DNA from: Solwaraspora sp. WMMD1047
GTDB taxonomy: Bacteria > Actinomycetota > Actinomycetes > Mycobacteriales > Micromonosporaceae
NCBI RefSeq assembly: GCF_029626155.1
Contig: NZ_JARUBL010000001.1
Coordinates: 3,576,501 to 3,640,500 of the forward strand
Direction of reading: 5' to 3'
DNA: 64,000 bases
Under the pieces are notes generated by a model that was not told the origin of the DNA, made no database searches, and saw nothing but the letters and a program-made list of their open reading frames with translations. Shown here piece by piece: positions 42,915 to 50,164 of this stretch (the first letter of the stretch is position 1; every line of letters starts with the position of its first letter). The translations under genes were made by a program, and so were the position numbers.

Positions 42915-43361
42915 TCACGTGGATCGGTGGGTACTGTCCGGATCACCCCGCTGGGCCTGTAGCGCCTCGACCACGCGGTCGAGGATCTCGCCGACCGCGT
43001 CGAGTTGATCCTCCGGTAGCGTACTGAGTCTCGTCGCTACCGCGCGTACCTTCAGGTTGCGCATGGCGTGCAGTGCGTGGAGATCTCGTTCGATCTCCTC
43101 GGCGCGACGCCGGTCGAAGAAGTAGGCGGGGTCGACGTCGAAGAAGTCGGCGAGCGCCTGCAGGTGTTCCTTGGTGGGGTTGGTCCGCCGGCCGGTGCGC
43201 AGCTGCCAGATGTAGACGTCCGATATGGAGCCGCCGTGGTTGCGGATGCCGTCGGCCACCTCCCGGGCTGTGTACGGGCTCCGGTGCGCCGGGTGCACCG
43301 TCTCGAACAGCAGGTTGAGCTTGTCCGCCAGGGTGGATCCACCCGGGCCCTCGCCGGTCAT
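42915..43361 (-). CDS. XRE-like helix-turn-helix regulator, cassette 2
   Basis: A 148-residue regulator with the HTH core at about residues 12-80: LADKLNLLFETVHP, YTAREVADGIRN, VYIWQLRTGRRTNPTKEHLQALADFF and DVDPAYFFD. Length and pattern match the cassette 1 regulator, but the sequences have diverged strongly, which suggests an old duplication or separate acquisition. A GGAGGTTGGC site precedes the ATG at 43361; the longer upstream frame is rejected. It is the promoter-proximal gene of the leftward cassette. Confidence 0.82.
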   Translation of the reverse strand: MTGEGPGGSTLADKLNLLFETVHPAHRSPYTAREVADGIRNHGGSISDVYIWQLRTGRRTNPTKEHLQALADFFDVDPAYFFDRRRAEEIERDLHALHAMRNLKVRAVATRLSTLPEDQLDAVGEILDRVVEALQAQRGDPDSTHRST

Positions 43362-43669
43362 GCCAACCTCCGTCGGCTCGTCTGCAGCTAACTTTATCGG
43401 CAGTCGGAGGACGGTTAACGTCGGCTGACCGCAGCGCGCGCTGACCAGTCTAGGATCGAACGTTCGGCCAATCAACAGACGGTCGGTCGGCCGATGGTCG
43501 GGTCCGGTGGAGGTCATCTCCGGTGGAGGTCGTCATCCGTCGAGGAAGCGCCGGGCGGCCGACCGGACACCGGGGCATGGGGGCATGGGGGCATGGCACC
43601 GGCGCCCGGACGGGCGGCCGTCATCGCCGCTGGCGGTCGGGAGGCCAGCGGCGGCGGGTGGTGACCCGG
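43362..43669. promoter_or_regulatory. Control region upstream of cassette 2
   Basis: These 308 bases contain no credible gene. The part near the XRE start is AT-rich. CGAACGTTCG at 43457-43466 is a perfect 10-base palindrome and a plausible operator. Further out, the 8-base unit GGGGCATG is repeated three times without gaps at 43572-43595. The promoter of cassette 2 should lie between 43362 and about 43480. Confidence 0.45.
43572..43595. repeat. Three-copy GGGGCATG tandem repeat
   Basis: Exact 8-base units at 43572, 43580 and 43588 lie in non-coding DNA between the cassette 2 promoter and the small gene at 43670. It is a candidate length-variable repeat. Confidence 0.8.
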
Positions 43670-43933
43670 TCAGCGGCGCAGATCCACCAGCGGGTCGATA
43701 TCCACGCGCGGCAGCATGTACTGGGCGGTCAGGGTGTCGACGCCGGTGCCCCGGGCACCGTTCGGCTGGTAGGTCACCATGGCCGCGTGGGCGGAGCTCG
43801 CCTCGACGACCCCGGCGCGCCAGGTACCGCCGCGGTAGACCCACACCGGGTCGGCGGGGCGGTAGGTGTCCGTCGGCGCGACCTCGGACGGATCGCGGCG
43901 GTTCGGGTCGATCGTGGGGGTGGGCATGGTCAC
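43670..43933 (-). CDS. Small protein of unknown function, coupled to GGDEF gene
   Basis: An 87-residue soluble protein with an acidic N-terminus and a core (DPVWVYRGGTWRAGVVEASS, then AAMVTYQPNGARGTGVDTL) whose alternating hydrophobic pattern suggests a small beta-barrel such as an SH3- or Tudor-like fold. I do not recognise the family. The GTG at 43933 overlaps the stop of the GGDEF gene (GTGA); an ATG two codons later has better spacing (nine bases) from the AGGAGG. The coupling suggests it works with the GGDEF protein, perhaps as a binding partner. Confidence 0.7.
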   Translation of the reverse strand: MTMPTPTIDPNRRDPSEVAPTDTYRPADPVWVYRGGTWRAGVVEASSAHAAMVTYQPNGARGTGVDTLTAQYMLPRVDIDPLVDLRR

Positions 43934-44784
43934 GGCCCTCCTGTGTCGGTGCGTCGTGTCGTGTCAACCAGTTGCCGGGTGGGTGCTGGCGGGGCGGGCG
44001 GATGTCGGGCGGCCGGCGGCCAGGTGAACTGGTGGGGGTTGAACTCGTCCGGCAGCTGGTGCCCGACACCGTGGTCGGACCGACCTGCCGGGCCGGCCAC
44101 GGTCGGTCCGGCAGGCGCGCCGGCCACCGTCGGATCAGCTGCCCGGATGGTCCGGACGGCCCGCTCGCAGGCCCTGGCCCGGGCGCGTTCCTTGGCGCGG
44201 TACATGGCCGCGTCGGCCCGGCGCAGCGCCTCCGACAGCCCAGCGCCGGCCGGCACCGGAGCGAGGCCCACCGAACCGGTGACAGTGACCAGTTCCCCCG
44301 CCACCTGCATCGGCACGGCGATCAGCTCGGTCAGCCGCTGGCTGGTGTAGCAGAGCCACGTCTCGTCGTCGGTCGGACCGGTGATCAGTGCGGCGAACTC
44401 GTCGCCGCCCAGCCTGGCCACCAGCCGACCCTTGGCGTACGCGGAGAACCGCTGGGCGACGGCGATCAGCACCTCGTCGCCGGCGGCATGGCCGAACTGG
44501 TCGTTGATCTGCTTGAAGTTGTCCAGGTCGAGCACGACGGCGACCAGGTACGGGCCGGGCGGCGCCGCCAGCAGGGCGCTGCCGAGCCGGTCGAAGGCGC
44601 GCCGGTTCGGCAGGCCGGTGAGCGGGTCGTGGCTGGCCGCGTGTCGTTCGGCCGCCAACTCGTGCCGCAGTGCGGTGACCCGGGCCTCGGCCCGCCGCAG
44701 CCGGCGGAACGCGTGCCAGGCCGAGCCGAATCCGGTCACCGCGGTGAGTCCGAGCACGAAAGGAAGAACGTCCACTATGGGCAT
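43930..44784 (-). CDS. Membrane-anchored GGDEF diguanylate cyclase
   Basis: A protein of about 284 residues: one transmembrane helix (residues 4-24), a short coiled coil rich in Arg/Glu/Ala (25-55), a GGDEF domain (about 58-225) and a long Pro/Ala-rich tail. The signature is an intact GGDEF in RLGGDEFAALI. DPLTGLPNRRAF and LDLDNFKQINDQFGH are canonical, so it should make cyclic-di-GMP. The usual RxxD inhibitory site is absent. The ATG at 44784 has GGAAGG very close; a TTG at 44817 adding 11 residues is possible. Its stop overlaps the small gene that follows. It is one of two GGDEF genes beside the paired cassettes. Confidence 0.87.
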   Translation of the reverse strand: MPIVDVLPFVLGLTAVTGFGSAWHAFRRLRRAEARVTALRHELAAERHAASHDPLTGLPNRRAFDRLGSALLAAPPGPYLVAVVLDLDNFKQINDQFGHAAGDEVLIAVAQRFSAYAKGRLVARLGGDEFAALITGPTDDETWLCYTSQRLTELIAVPMQVAGELVTVTGSVGLAPVPAGAGLSEALRRADAAMYRAKERARARACERAVRTIRAADPTVAGAPAGPTVAGPAGRSDHGVGHQLPDEFNPHQFTWPPAARHPPAPPAPTRQLVDTTRRTDTGGP

Positions 44785-45107
44785 CCCTTCCACGAGCCGG
44801 GTACGCGTCGCCGACAAGTTCCCGACGCGGGACGGGGAACGCTCCCACCGGACCCCGCTGTCGGCACGGCTCCGGGGCGCCGAGCGATACGGCCAGTAAC
44901 CCGGAGTGTCCGTTTAGCCGGCAATTGCACACACTCCAGTCACCGAACGTAAACAACTGGGCACAACTTCATGGCGCTATCATGCTCGTGATCTCTTGCA
45001 GGCGCAAGGGATGATGCACGTGCAGGAGACGGTGCAATGAGGGGCGGCCGACCGTCGAACGCACTCCCGTCCAGAGCTCGCGGTCCGTGGGCACCTAGGA
45101 AGATTCG
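44785..45107. promoter_or_regulatory. Divergent region between GGDEF and DUF397 genes
   Basis: These 323 bases hold no gene I can support. The part at 44925-45045 is AT-richer and full of TGCA-type motifs: CTTGC-aggc-GCAAG near 44995-45008, the palindrome TGCACGTGCA at 45015-45024, and further GTGCA copies after it. This is the probable promoter and operator region of the DUF397 / XRE-DUF5753 pair. Confidence 0.45.
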
Positions 45108-45371
45108 ATGGCTAACTCGCACAGCGGAACAGACGACACGTACAACGGGATGCCGACCGGTCAACTGCCGGCCGTCACCTGGCGCAAGAGTCGCCGGAGC
45201 AACCCGAGCGGCAACTGCGTCGAGGTGGCGCGGCTGCCTGGCGGAACCGGGATCGCGGTCCGCAACTCCCGCGACCCGGACGGTCCGGCGCTGATCTACA
45301 CACCGGACGAGATGGCGGCGTTCATCCTCGGGGCCAGGGACGGCGACTTCGACCACCTGCTACCCGGGTAA
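45108..45371 (+). CDS. DUF397 domain protein
   Basis: An 87-residue protein with the DUF397 core: TWRKSRRSNPSGNCVEVARL, then GIAVRNSRDPDGPALIYTPDE and AAFILGARDGDFD. In actinomycetes such small proteins are encoded beside XRE/DUF5753 regulators and bind to or modulate them; many pairs affect development and antibiotic production. Some resemble toxin-antitoxin pairs. The matching regulator starts 186 bases downstream on the same strand. The ATG at 45108 is the first good start. Confidence 0.88.
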   Translation: MANSHSGTDDTYNGMPTGQLPAVTWRKSRRSNPSGNCVEVARLPGGTGIAVRNSRDPDGPALIYTPDEMAAFILGARDGDFDHLLPG

Positions 45372-45557
45372 CGGCGGCCGTCCCCGGGTGCGCCGTCGCG
45401 GGCCAGGTGCCGGCACGCGACGGACATCCGGCGGTCGGGGCCGGAGCAGAATCAGGCTAACGGCTTATCCACGTCACCAACGGGTCATGGCATGCTTACC
45501 CGGCAGAGAGAGCCGGGTCCGGTCATGGGCCCGCGCGAAGCGCCCGGAGGTCGACAC

Positions 45558-46442
45558 GTGACGACGGCTCAACCGGAGAGCGCGTCGGCCGGGGGTCCGA
45601 CGGTGCTCCGCATGCTGCTCGGCAGCCAGCTGCGCAAGCTTCGGGAGGCCCAGGGTGTCAGTCGGGAAGCCGCCGGATGGGAGATCCGGGCGTCGGAGTC
45701 GAAGATCAGCCGGATGGAGCTCGGCCGGGTCGGCTTCAAGGAACGCGACGTCGCCGATCTGCTCACCCTCTACGGCGTGACCGACGACGCCGACCGCACC
45801 GCGCTGCTGGCCCTGGCGCGGGACGCGAACAACCCTGGCTGGTGGCACCGCTACGGCGACGTGCTGCCGAACTGGTTCCAGTCCTATCTGGGGTTGGAAG
45901 CCGCGGCGGTGCTGATCCGCACGTACGAGGTGCAGTTCGTCCCCGGCCTGCTGCAGACCCGCGACTACGCCCGCGCTGTCGTCCTGCTCGGACACGGGCG
46001 GGCACCGGAGGCGGAGATCGAGCGCCGGGTCAACCTGCGGATGGCCCGCCAGCAGGTGCTCACCCGCGCGGACGCGCCGAACCTCTGGGTGGTGGTGGAC
46101 GAGGCGCTGCTGCGACGGCCGATCGGTGGCCGGTCGGTGATGCGTGGCCAGATCGCCGCACTACTGGAGGCGACCAAACTGCCGAATGTCCGGCTGCAGG
46201 TGATCCCGTTCCAGGCCGGCGGCCACGCGGCGGCCGGTGGAGCCTTCACCATGCTGCGGTTTCCGGAGCAGGACCTGCCCGACGTCGTCTACATGGAACA
46301 GTTGACCAGCGCCCTCTATCTCGACAAGCGCGACGACGTCGATCACTACGCCGCCGCGATGGAGCGGCTCTGCGTCGAGGCCGACCCGCCGGACCGTACG
46401 GCGGAAACCCTCGAACGGATGCTGCGCGAGCTGGACCGCTGA
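45558..46442 (+). CDS. XRE-family regulator with DUF5753 domain
   Basis: A 294-residue regulator with an N-terminal XRE helix-turn-helix at about residues 15-75 (LGSQLRKLREAQGVSREAAG, then SKISRMELG) and the DUF5753 domain that fills the rest (YEVQFVPGLLQTRDYARAV near 120; RMARQQVL; AGGAFTMLRFPEQDLPDVVY). It is the partner of the DUF397 protein just upstream. The GTG at 45558 has GGAGG seven bases before it; two earlier ATG codons (45492, 45525) lack a ribosome site. Confidence 0.88.
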   Translation: MTTAQPESASAGGPTVLRMLLGSQLRKLREAQGVSREAAGWEIRASESKISRMELGRVGFKERDVADLLTLYGVTDDADRTALLALARDANNPGWWHRYGDVLPNWFQSYLGLEAAAVLIRTYEVQFVPGLLQTRDYARAVVLLGHGRAPEAEIERRVNLRMARQQVLTRADAPNLWVVVDEALLRRPIGGRSVMRGQIAALLEATKLPNVRLQVIPFQAGGHAAAGGAFTMLRFPEQDLPDVVYMEQLTSALYLDKRDDVDHYAAAMERLCVEADPPDRTAETLERMLRELDR

Positions 46443-46461
46443 GGCGTCGCCCCAGCCGGCG

Positions 46462-48345
46462 TCAGTGCCGGCCCGGCCGCGGCCGGGGCGGCCGCGGCGC
46501 CGTACCCGCTGTCGCCGCCGTCCCCGGTGTCGCCGTTCCGCTCCAGGTCCGCCAGAGCCGGCGGTAGCGGCCATCGGCCCGCAGCAGTTCGTCATGGGTG
46601 CCGGTCTCCACGATCCGGCCCTGGTCCAGCACCACGATCCGGTCGGCCCGCACCGCCTGGACCAGCCGGTGCGCCACGATCAGGGTGGTCCGCCCGGCGG
46701 TGGCCGCCGCCGCGGCACGATCGAGGTCCCGGGCGCCGGCGCTGCCGGCCTCCGCCGTCGCCTCGTCGAGGATCGCCACCGGCGGGTCGGCCAGGACCAG
46801 CCGGGCGAGCGCGAGCTGCTGGGCCTGGGCGGCGGTCAGCCGGTGTCCGACCTCGCCGACCTCGGTCCGCTCGCCGTCGGGCAGGGCCTGGACCCAGCAC
46901 AGCGCGCCGACCGTCGCCAGCGCCGCGCGTACCTCGGCGTCGCTGGCGTCCGCCCTGGCCAACCGGACGTCCTCCAGCAACGGCCCGGAGAAGACGTGCA
47001 CGTCCTGACTGACCAGCGCGACCTGCCGCCGGATCCGGAGCTCACCGAGGTGCGCCAGATCCACCCCGCCCAGCCGTACCGTCCCGCCGGTCGGTGCGAG
47101 CTGACCGGCCACGATGCCGGCCAGCGTGGTCTTGCCGGCACCGCTGGCGCCGACCAGCGCCACCCGGGCTCCCGGCTCCACCCGCAGGGTGATGTCGTGC
47201 AGCACCGGCGGGCCGTCGTCGTACCGGTGACCGACGCCGGTGATCTCGATCGACGCGTCGGCCGGCTCGCGGCCGCCGACCGGCTCGGCCGGGGGGTCCA
47301 GCAGCGCCACCCCGGCCAGCCGGGCGAGGCTGGCGCCGGCCATCTGCACCTCGTCGAACCTCAGCATCAGCGCGAAGAGCGGGTTGAAGAGCCGGTGGAA
47401 GTACAGCGCCGCAGCGGTGGTCGCCCCCAGAGTGGACAGATCCGCCCTGACCAGCACGAAGCCCACCACCAGCACCGCGGTGAGCCCGACGAACTCGGCC
47501 CGGTTGATCCGCGAACCGAACCGGGTGAACAGCCGGAAGACCGTGACGGACAGGTCCCGGGCGGCGGCCGAGCGCTGTTCGATCCGGGTCGTGTGGTCGG
47601 CCTCCAGCCGGTACGCCCGGACGGTCGCGTGCCCCCGCAGCGACCCGATCATCGCCTGGGCCCGGTCGCCGGTCGCCGCCCGCTCCCGGGCGTAGTACGG
47701 CCCGGAGCGGGGCAGGTACCACCGCAGCGCGAGCGCGTACATCGGCGCCGCCAGCAGCCCGGCCAACCCCAGCCGCCAGTCGAGGGCGAACAGCCCGACC
47801 CCGGTCAGCAGCACGGTGAGCAGGGCCGACAGCAACGCCGGAGCGGTGGTGGTGATCGCGGTGGTGACCACCGACACGTCGTCGCCGACGCGGGAGAGCA
47901 GGTCACCGGTGCCGAACCGTTCCAGCGCCGTGGTCGGCAGGTGCAGGGCCCGATCCATCACCCGCTCCCGCAGCCGGGCCAGGACGGTCTCGCCGACCCG
48001 GGCCACCAGAACGGCGCCGATCCCGGTCAGCGCCCCGGCCAGCAGCGCGGCCACCGCGATCAGCACGACCGGTCGGGCCAGCTGCGCACCGGCCGGATCG
48101 GCGCGGATGTCGTCCACCAGTTGGCCCAGCACCCAGGGCGCGACCAGCCCGGCGGCGCTGGCGGCGACGACGACCAGCACGGCCGTGGCGACCAGGCCGG
48201 GCAGCCGGCGGAACTCGGCCCAGAGCAGACCCCAGGTGCGGCCTGCCGACGCGATCGGCAGCCTGGACACCGCCGCGGCGGTGGCCGGGCCACCGCCGAC
48301 CGCGGAGCCGGCCGGCTGCTCCACTGTGGTGCCGGAGCCGGTCAT
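46462..48345 (-). CDS. ABC transporter, fused permease/ATPase, active-Walker subunit of a heterodimer
   Basis: A 627-residue half-transporter: six transmembrane helices (to about residue 350) then an ATPase. Walker A is intact (GASGAGKTT near 402) and Walker B has the catalytic glutamate (AILDEAT). The signature, however, reads LTAAQ in place of LSGGQ. The partner at 48342 has the opposite defects, so together they make one working ATP site. The pair follows an iron box and is therefore likely iron-repressed, fitting siderophore or siderophore-like transport. Direction of transport is uncertain. The start overlaps the partner's stop (ATGA). Confidence 0.87.
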   Translation of the reverse strand: MTGSGTTVEQPAGSAVGGGPATAAAVSRLPIASAGRTWGLLWAEFRRLPGLVATAVLVVVAASAAGLVAPWVLGQLVDDIRADPAGAQLARPVVLIAVAALLAGALTGIGAVLVARVGETVLARLRERVMDRALHLPTTALERFGTGDLLSRVGDDVSVVTTAITTTAPALLSALLTVLLTGVGLFALDWRLGLAGLLAAPMYALALRWYLPRSGPYYARERAATGDRAQAMIGSLRGHATVRAYRLEADHTTRIEQRSAAARDLSVTVFRLFTRFGSRINRAEFVGLTAVLVVGFVLVRADLSTLGATTAAALYFHRLFNPLFALMLRFDEVQMAGASLARLAGVALLDPPAEPVGGREPADASIEITGVGHRYDDGPPVLHDITLRVEPGARVALVGASGAGKTTLAGIVAGQLAPTGGTVRLGGVDLAHLGELRIRRQVALVSQDVHVFSGPLLEDVRLARADASDAEVRAALATVGALCWVQALPDGERTEVGEVGHRLTAAQAQQLALARLVLADPPVAILDEATAEAGSAGARDLDRAAAAATAGRTTLIVAHRLVQAVRADRIVVLDQGRIVETGTHDELLRADGRYRRLWRTWSGTATPGTAATAGTAPRPPRPRPGRH

Positions 48346-50063
48346 CGCCGCACCGCCTCCCGGTAACGGCTGTCGGTCCGGATCAGCTGGTCGTGGTGGC
48401 CGACCGCCGCGACCCGTCCCGAGTCGAGGACCACCACCCGATGCATCCGGGACAGCAGGGCGGGGCTGCTGCTCAACACCAGGGTGGCGCTGTCCGGCTG
48501 ACCGGTCCGCAGCCCGGTCAGCCCTTCGGCGACCTGCTCCTCGGTCACGGCGTCGACCGCCGTGGTCGGGTCGTGCAACACCAGCACCGGCGCCCCGGCC
48601 GCCAGCGCCCGGGCCAGTCCGAGCCGCTGACGCTGCCCGCCGGAGAGGGTGGCGCCCCGATCGGTCACCGGGTGTTCGAGCCCGGCCGGCAGGCCGGCCA
48701 CCAGCTCCTCCACCGCCGCCGCCCGCAGGGCCGCCGCCACCACCCGGTCGGGAGACCCGGACGCGCCGTCGGTGACCAGGTTCGTCCGCAGGGTCCCCTC
48801 GAAGAGCGCGACCTCGTGCTGTTCGACGAGCACGGCGCGGCGACGTTCGGCCAGGTCCAGGCTCTCGGCCGGCACGTCGTCGATGAGCAGCCGACCGGTG
48901 TACTCGTCGGCGGCCACCGGCCCGGCGAGCAGGGCCAGCAACGCGTCGCCGTCGCGGGGGTCCAGCGCGAGTACGCCGAGTAGTTCGCCCGCGGCCAACC
49001 GCAGCTCCACCTCCGTCAGGGTGCGGTAGCTGACCTGCTCCAGCGCCAGCCGGGTCCGGCTCGGCGCCGGCAGCGGCCGGTCGCCGGATTCGAGCACCGC
49101 GGGCGCGGCGAGCACCCCCGCCACCCGGCCGGCCGAGGCCCGCGCCGCCGCCGCCACCTGCCCGCAGTAGCCGAGCGTCTGGACCGGTTCGGCGATGAAC
49201 TGGGCCAGCCCCACCACGGCCACGAACTCGCCGATGCTCAGTCGGCCCCGCAGCGCGAGCCAGCCGGCGACGGCGGCGACGGCGGCCAGGAACAGGCCGC
49301 TGGCCGCGGTGGTGATGCCCTGGTACACCCCGTTCATGGTGGCCGCCCGCAGGGTCACCGTCAGGGTCTGCCGGCTGGACGTCTCGTACCGTCGGACGGC
49401 GTTGTCCTGCGCTCCGATGCCGCGTACCGCGCGTAGGCCGTTGACCAGGTCGGTGGCGAGCGCGGTGGTGCCGGCGGCGGCGGCCTGCCGGGCATCCTCC
49501 CGCCGGGTCAGCAGCGGCGCCAGCCCCTGCAGCGCGAGCACCAGCAGCGGTACGCCGACCAGCACGCCGAGCCCGAGCGGCACGTCGATGGTGAGCAGCG
49601 CCACCGACGAGACCGCCAGGGCGGTGAGGGCGGCCATCCCCACCGAGCCGGCCCGGATGATCAGCGCGGACCGTTCGGCGTCGGAGGAGGCGATGGCGAG
49701 CAGTTCCCCCGACCGCAGACCGGTCCGCTGCCCCCGGGGGTCCAACGCCCGGGCGGCCACCCGGACCCGCAGCAGGTGGGCCTCCCGTTCGATCGCGATG
49801 ACGGCCTGCCGGGAGCCGAACCGGTAGGCGAGCGCGAGCACCGTGAACAGCAGCGCCATGCCCAGGACGGACCAGAGCAGCGCCAGCCGGTCGCCGGTCG
49901 CCACCGCCCGGTCGATCGTCACACCGATGGCCACCGGCACCAGCGCCTCGGCGGCCTGGTGCAGGCAGAGCAGCGCGACGCCGACCGCGATCCGGCCCCG
50001 GTGCCGCGCCAGGGCGCCACCGAGGATCCGACCGGCGGTCAACCGGTCATCGGGCAGCACCAC
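48342..50063 (-). CDS. ABC transporter, fused permease/ATPase, degenerate-Walker subunit of a heterodimer
   Basis: A 573-residue half-transporter with six transmembrane helices and an ATPase. Where Walker A should be it reads GVLALDPRDGDALLALLAG, so the ATP-binding lysine is gone, and Walker B is VLVLHDPTTAVD with no catalytic glutamate. Its signature LSGGQRQRLGLARAL is intact, so it can complete the active site formed by the 627-residue partner. It is the first gene after the iron box at 50104. Upstream gnd is separated from it by that control region. Confidence 0.87.
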   Translation of the reverse strand: MVLPDDRLTAGRILGGALARHRGRIAVGVALLCLHQAAEALVPVAIGVTIDRAVATGDRLALLWSVLGMALLFTVLALAYRFGSRQAVIAIEREAHLLRVRVAARALDPRGQRTGLRSGELLAIASSDAERSALIIRAGSVGMAALTALAVSSVALLTIDVPLGLGVLVGVPLLVLALQGLAPLLTRREDARQAAAAGTTALATDLVNGLRAVRGIGAQDNAVRRYETSSRQTLTVTLRAATMNGVYQGITTAASGLFLAAVAAVAGWLALRGRLSIGEFVAVVGLAQFIAEPVQTLGYCGQVAAAARASAGRVAGVLAAPAVLESGDRPLPAPSRTRLALEQVSYRTLTEVELRLAAGELLGVLALDPRDGDALLALLAGPVAADEYTGRLLIDDVPAESLDLAERRRAVLVEQHEVALFEGTLRTNLVTDGASGSPDRVVAAALRAAAVEELVAGLPAGLEHPVTDRGATLSGGQRQRLGLARALAAGAPVLVLHDPTTAVDAVTEEQVAEGLTGLRTGQPDSATLVLSSSPALLSRMHRVVVLDSGRVAAVGHHDQLIRTDSRYREAVRR

Positions 50064-50103
50064 GCGACCCCCCGCACCATCGACGAAATCCGCCGACCGG
50101 CGG

Positions 50104-50122
50104 TTAGCTTAGGCTAAGCTAC
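50104..50122. promoter_or_regulatory. IdeR/DmdR-type iron box before the ABC heterodimer
   Basis: TAGCTTAGGCTAAGCTA (50105-50121) is a perfect 8-base inverted repeat around one G and closely follows the actinobacterial iron-box pattern TTAGGTTAGGCTAACCTAA. It lies 41 bases before the start of the 573-residue transporter gene. It should bind an iron-loaded IdeR/DmdR repressor and shut off the transporter when iron is plentiful. Confidence 0.85.
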
Positions 50123-50164
50123 TACCTCGTCGACGGGTCGCTGGCGCGGGGGTGAGCCGTCCGG

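Noticed and set aside
43572-43595. CRISPR-like array
   Set aside because: Only three gapless 8-base units with no spacers and no cas genes; it is a simple tandem repeat.
33712-44784. Prophage or integrative element carrying the cassettes and guanidine operon
   Set aside because: ImmA/XRE pairs are common on mobile elements, but no integrase, transposase, tRNA target, terminal repeats or base-composition change is seen.
46465-48366. A 633-codon plus-strand frame opposite the ABC subunit
   Set aside because: Arg/Gly/Gln-rich translation without motifs; the minus strand holds a complete ABC half-transporter.
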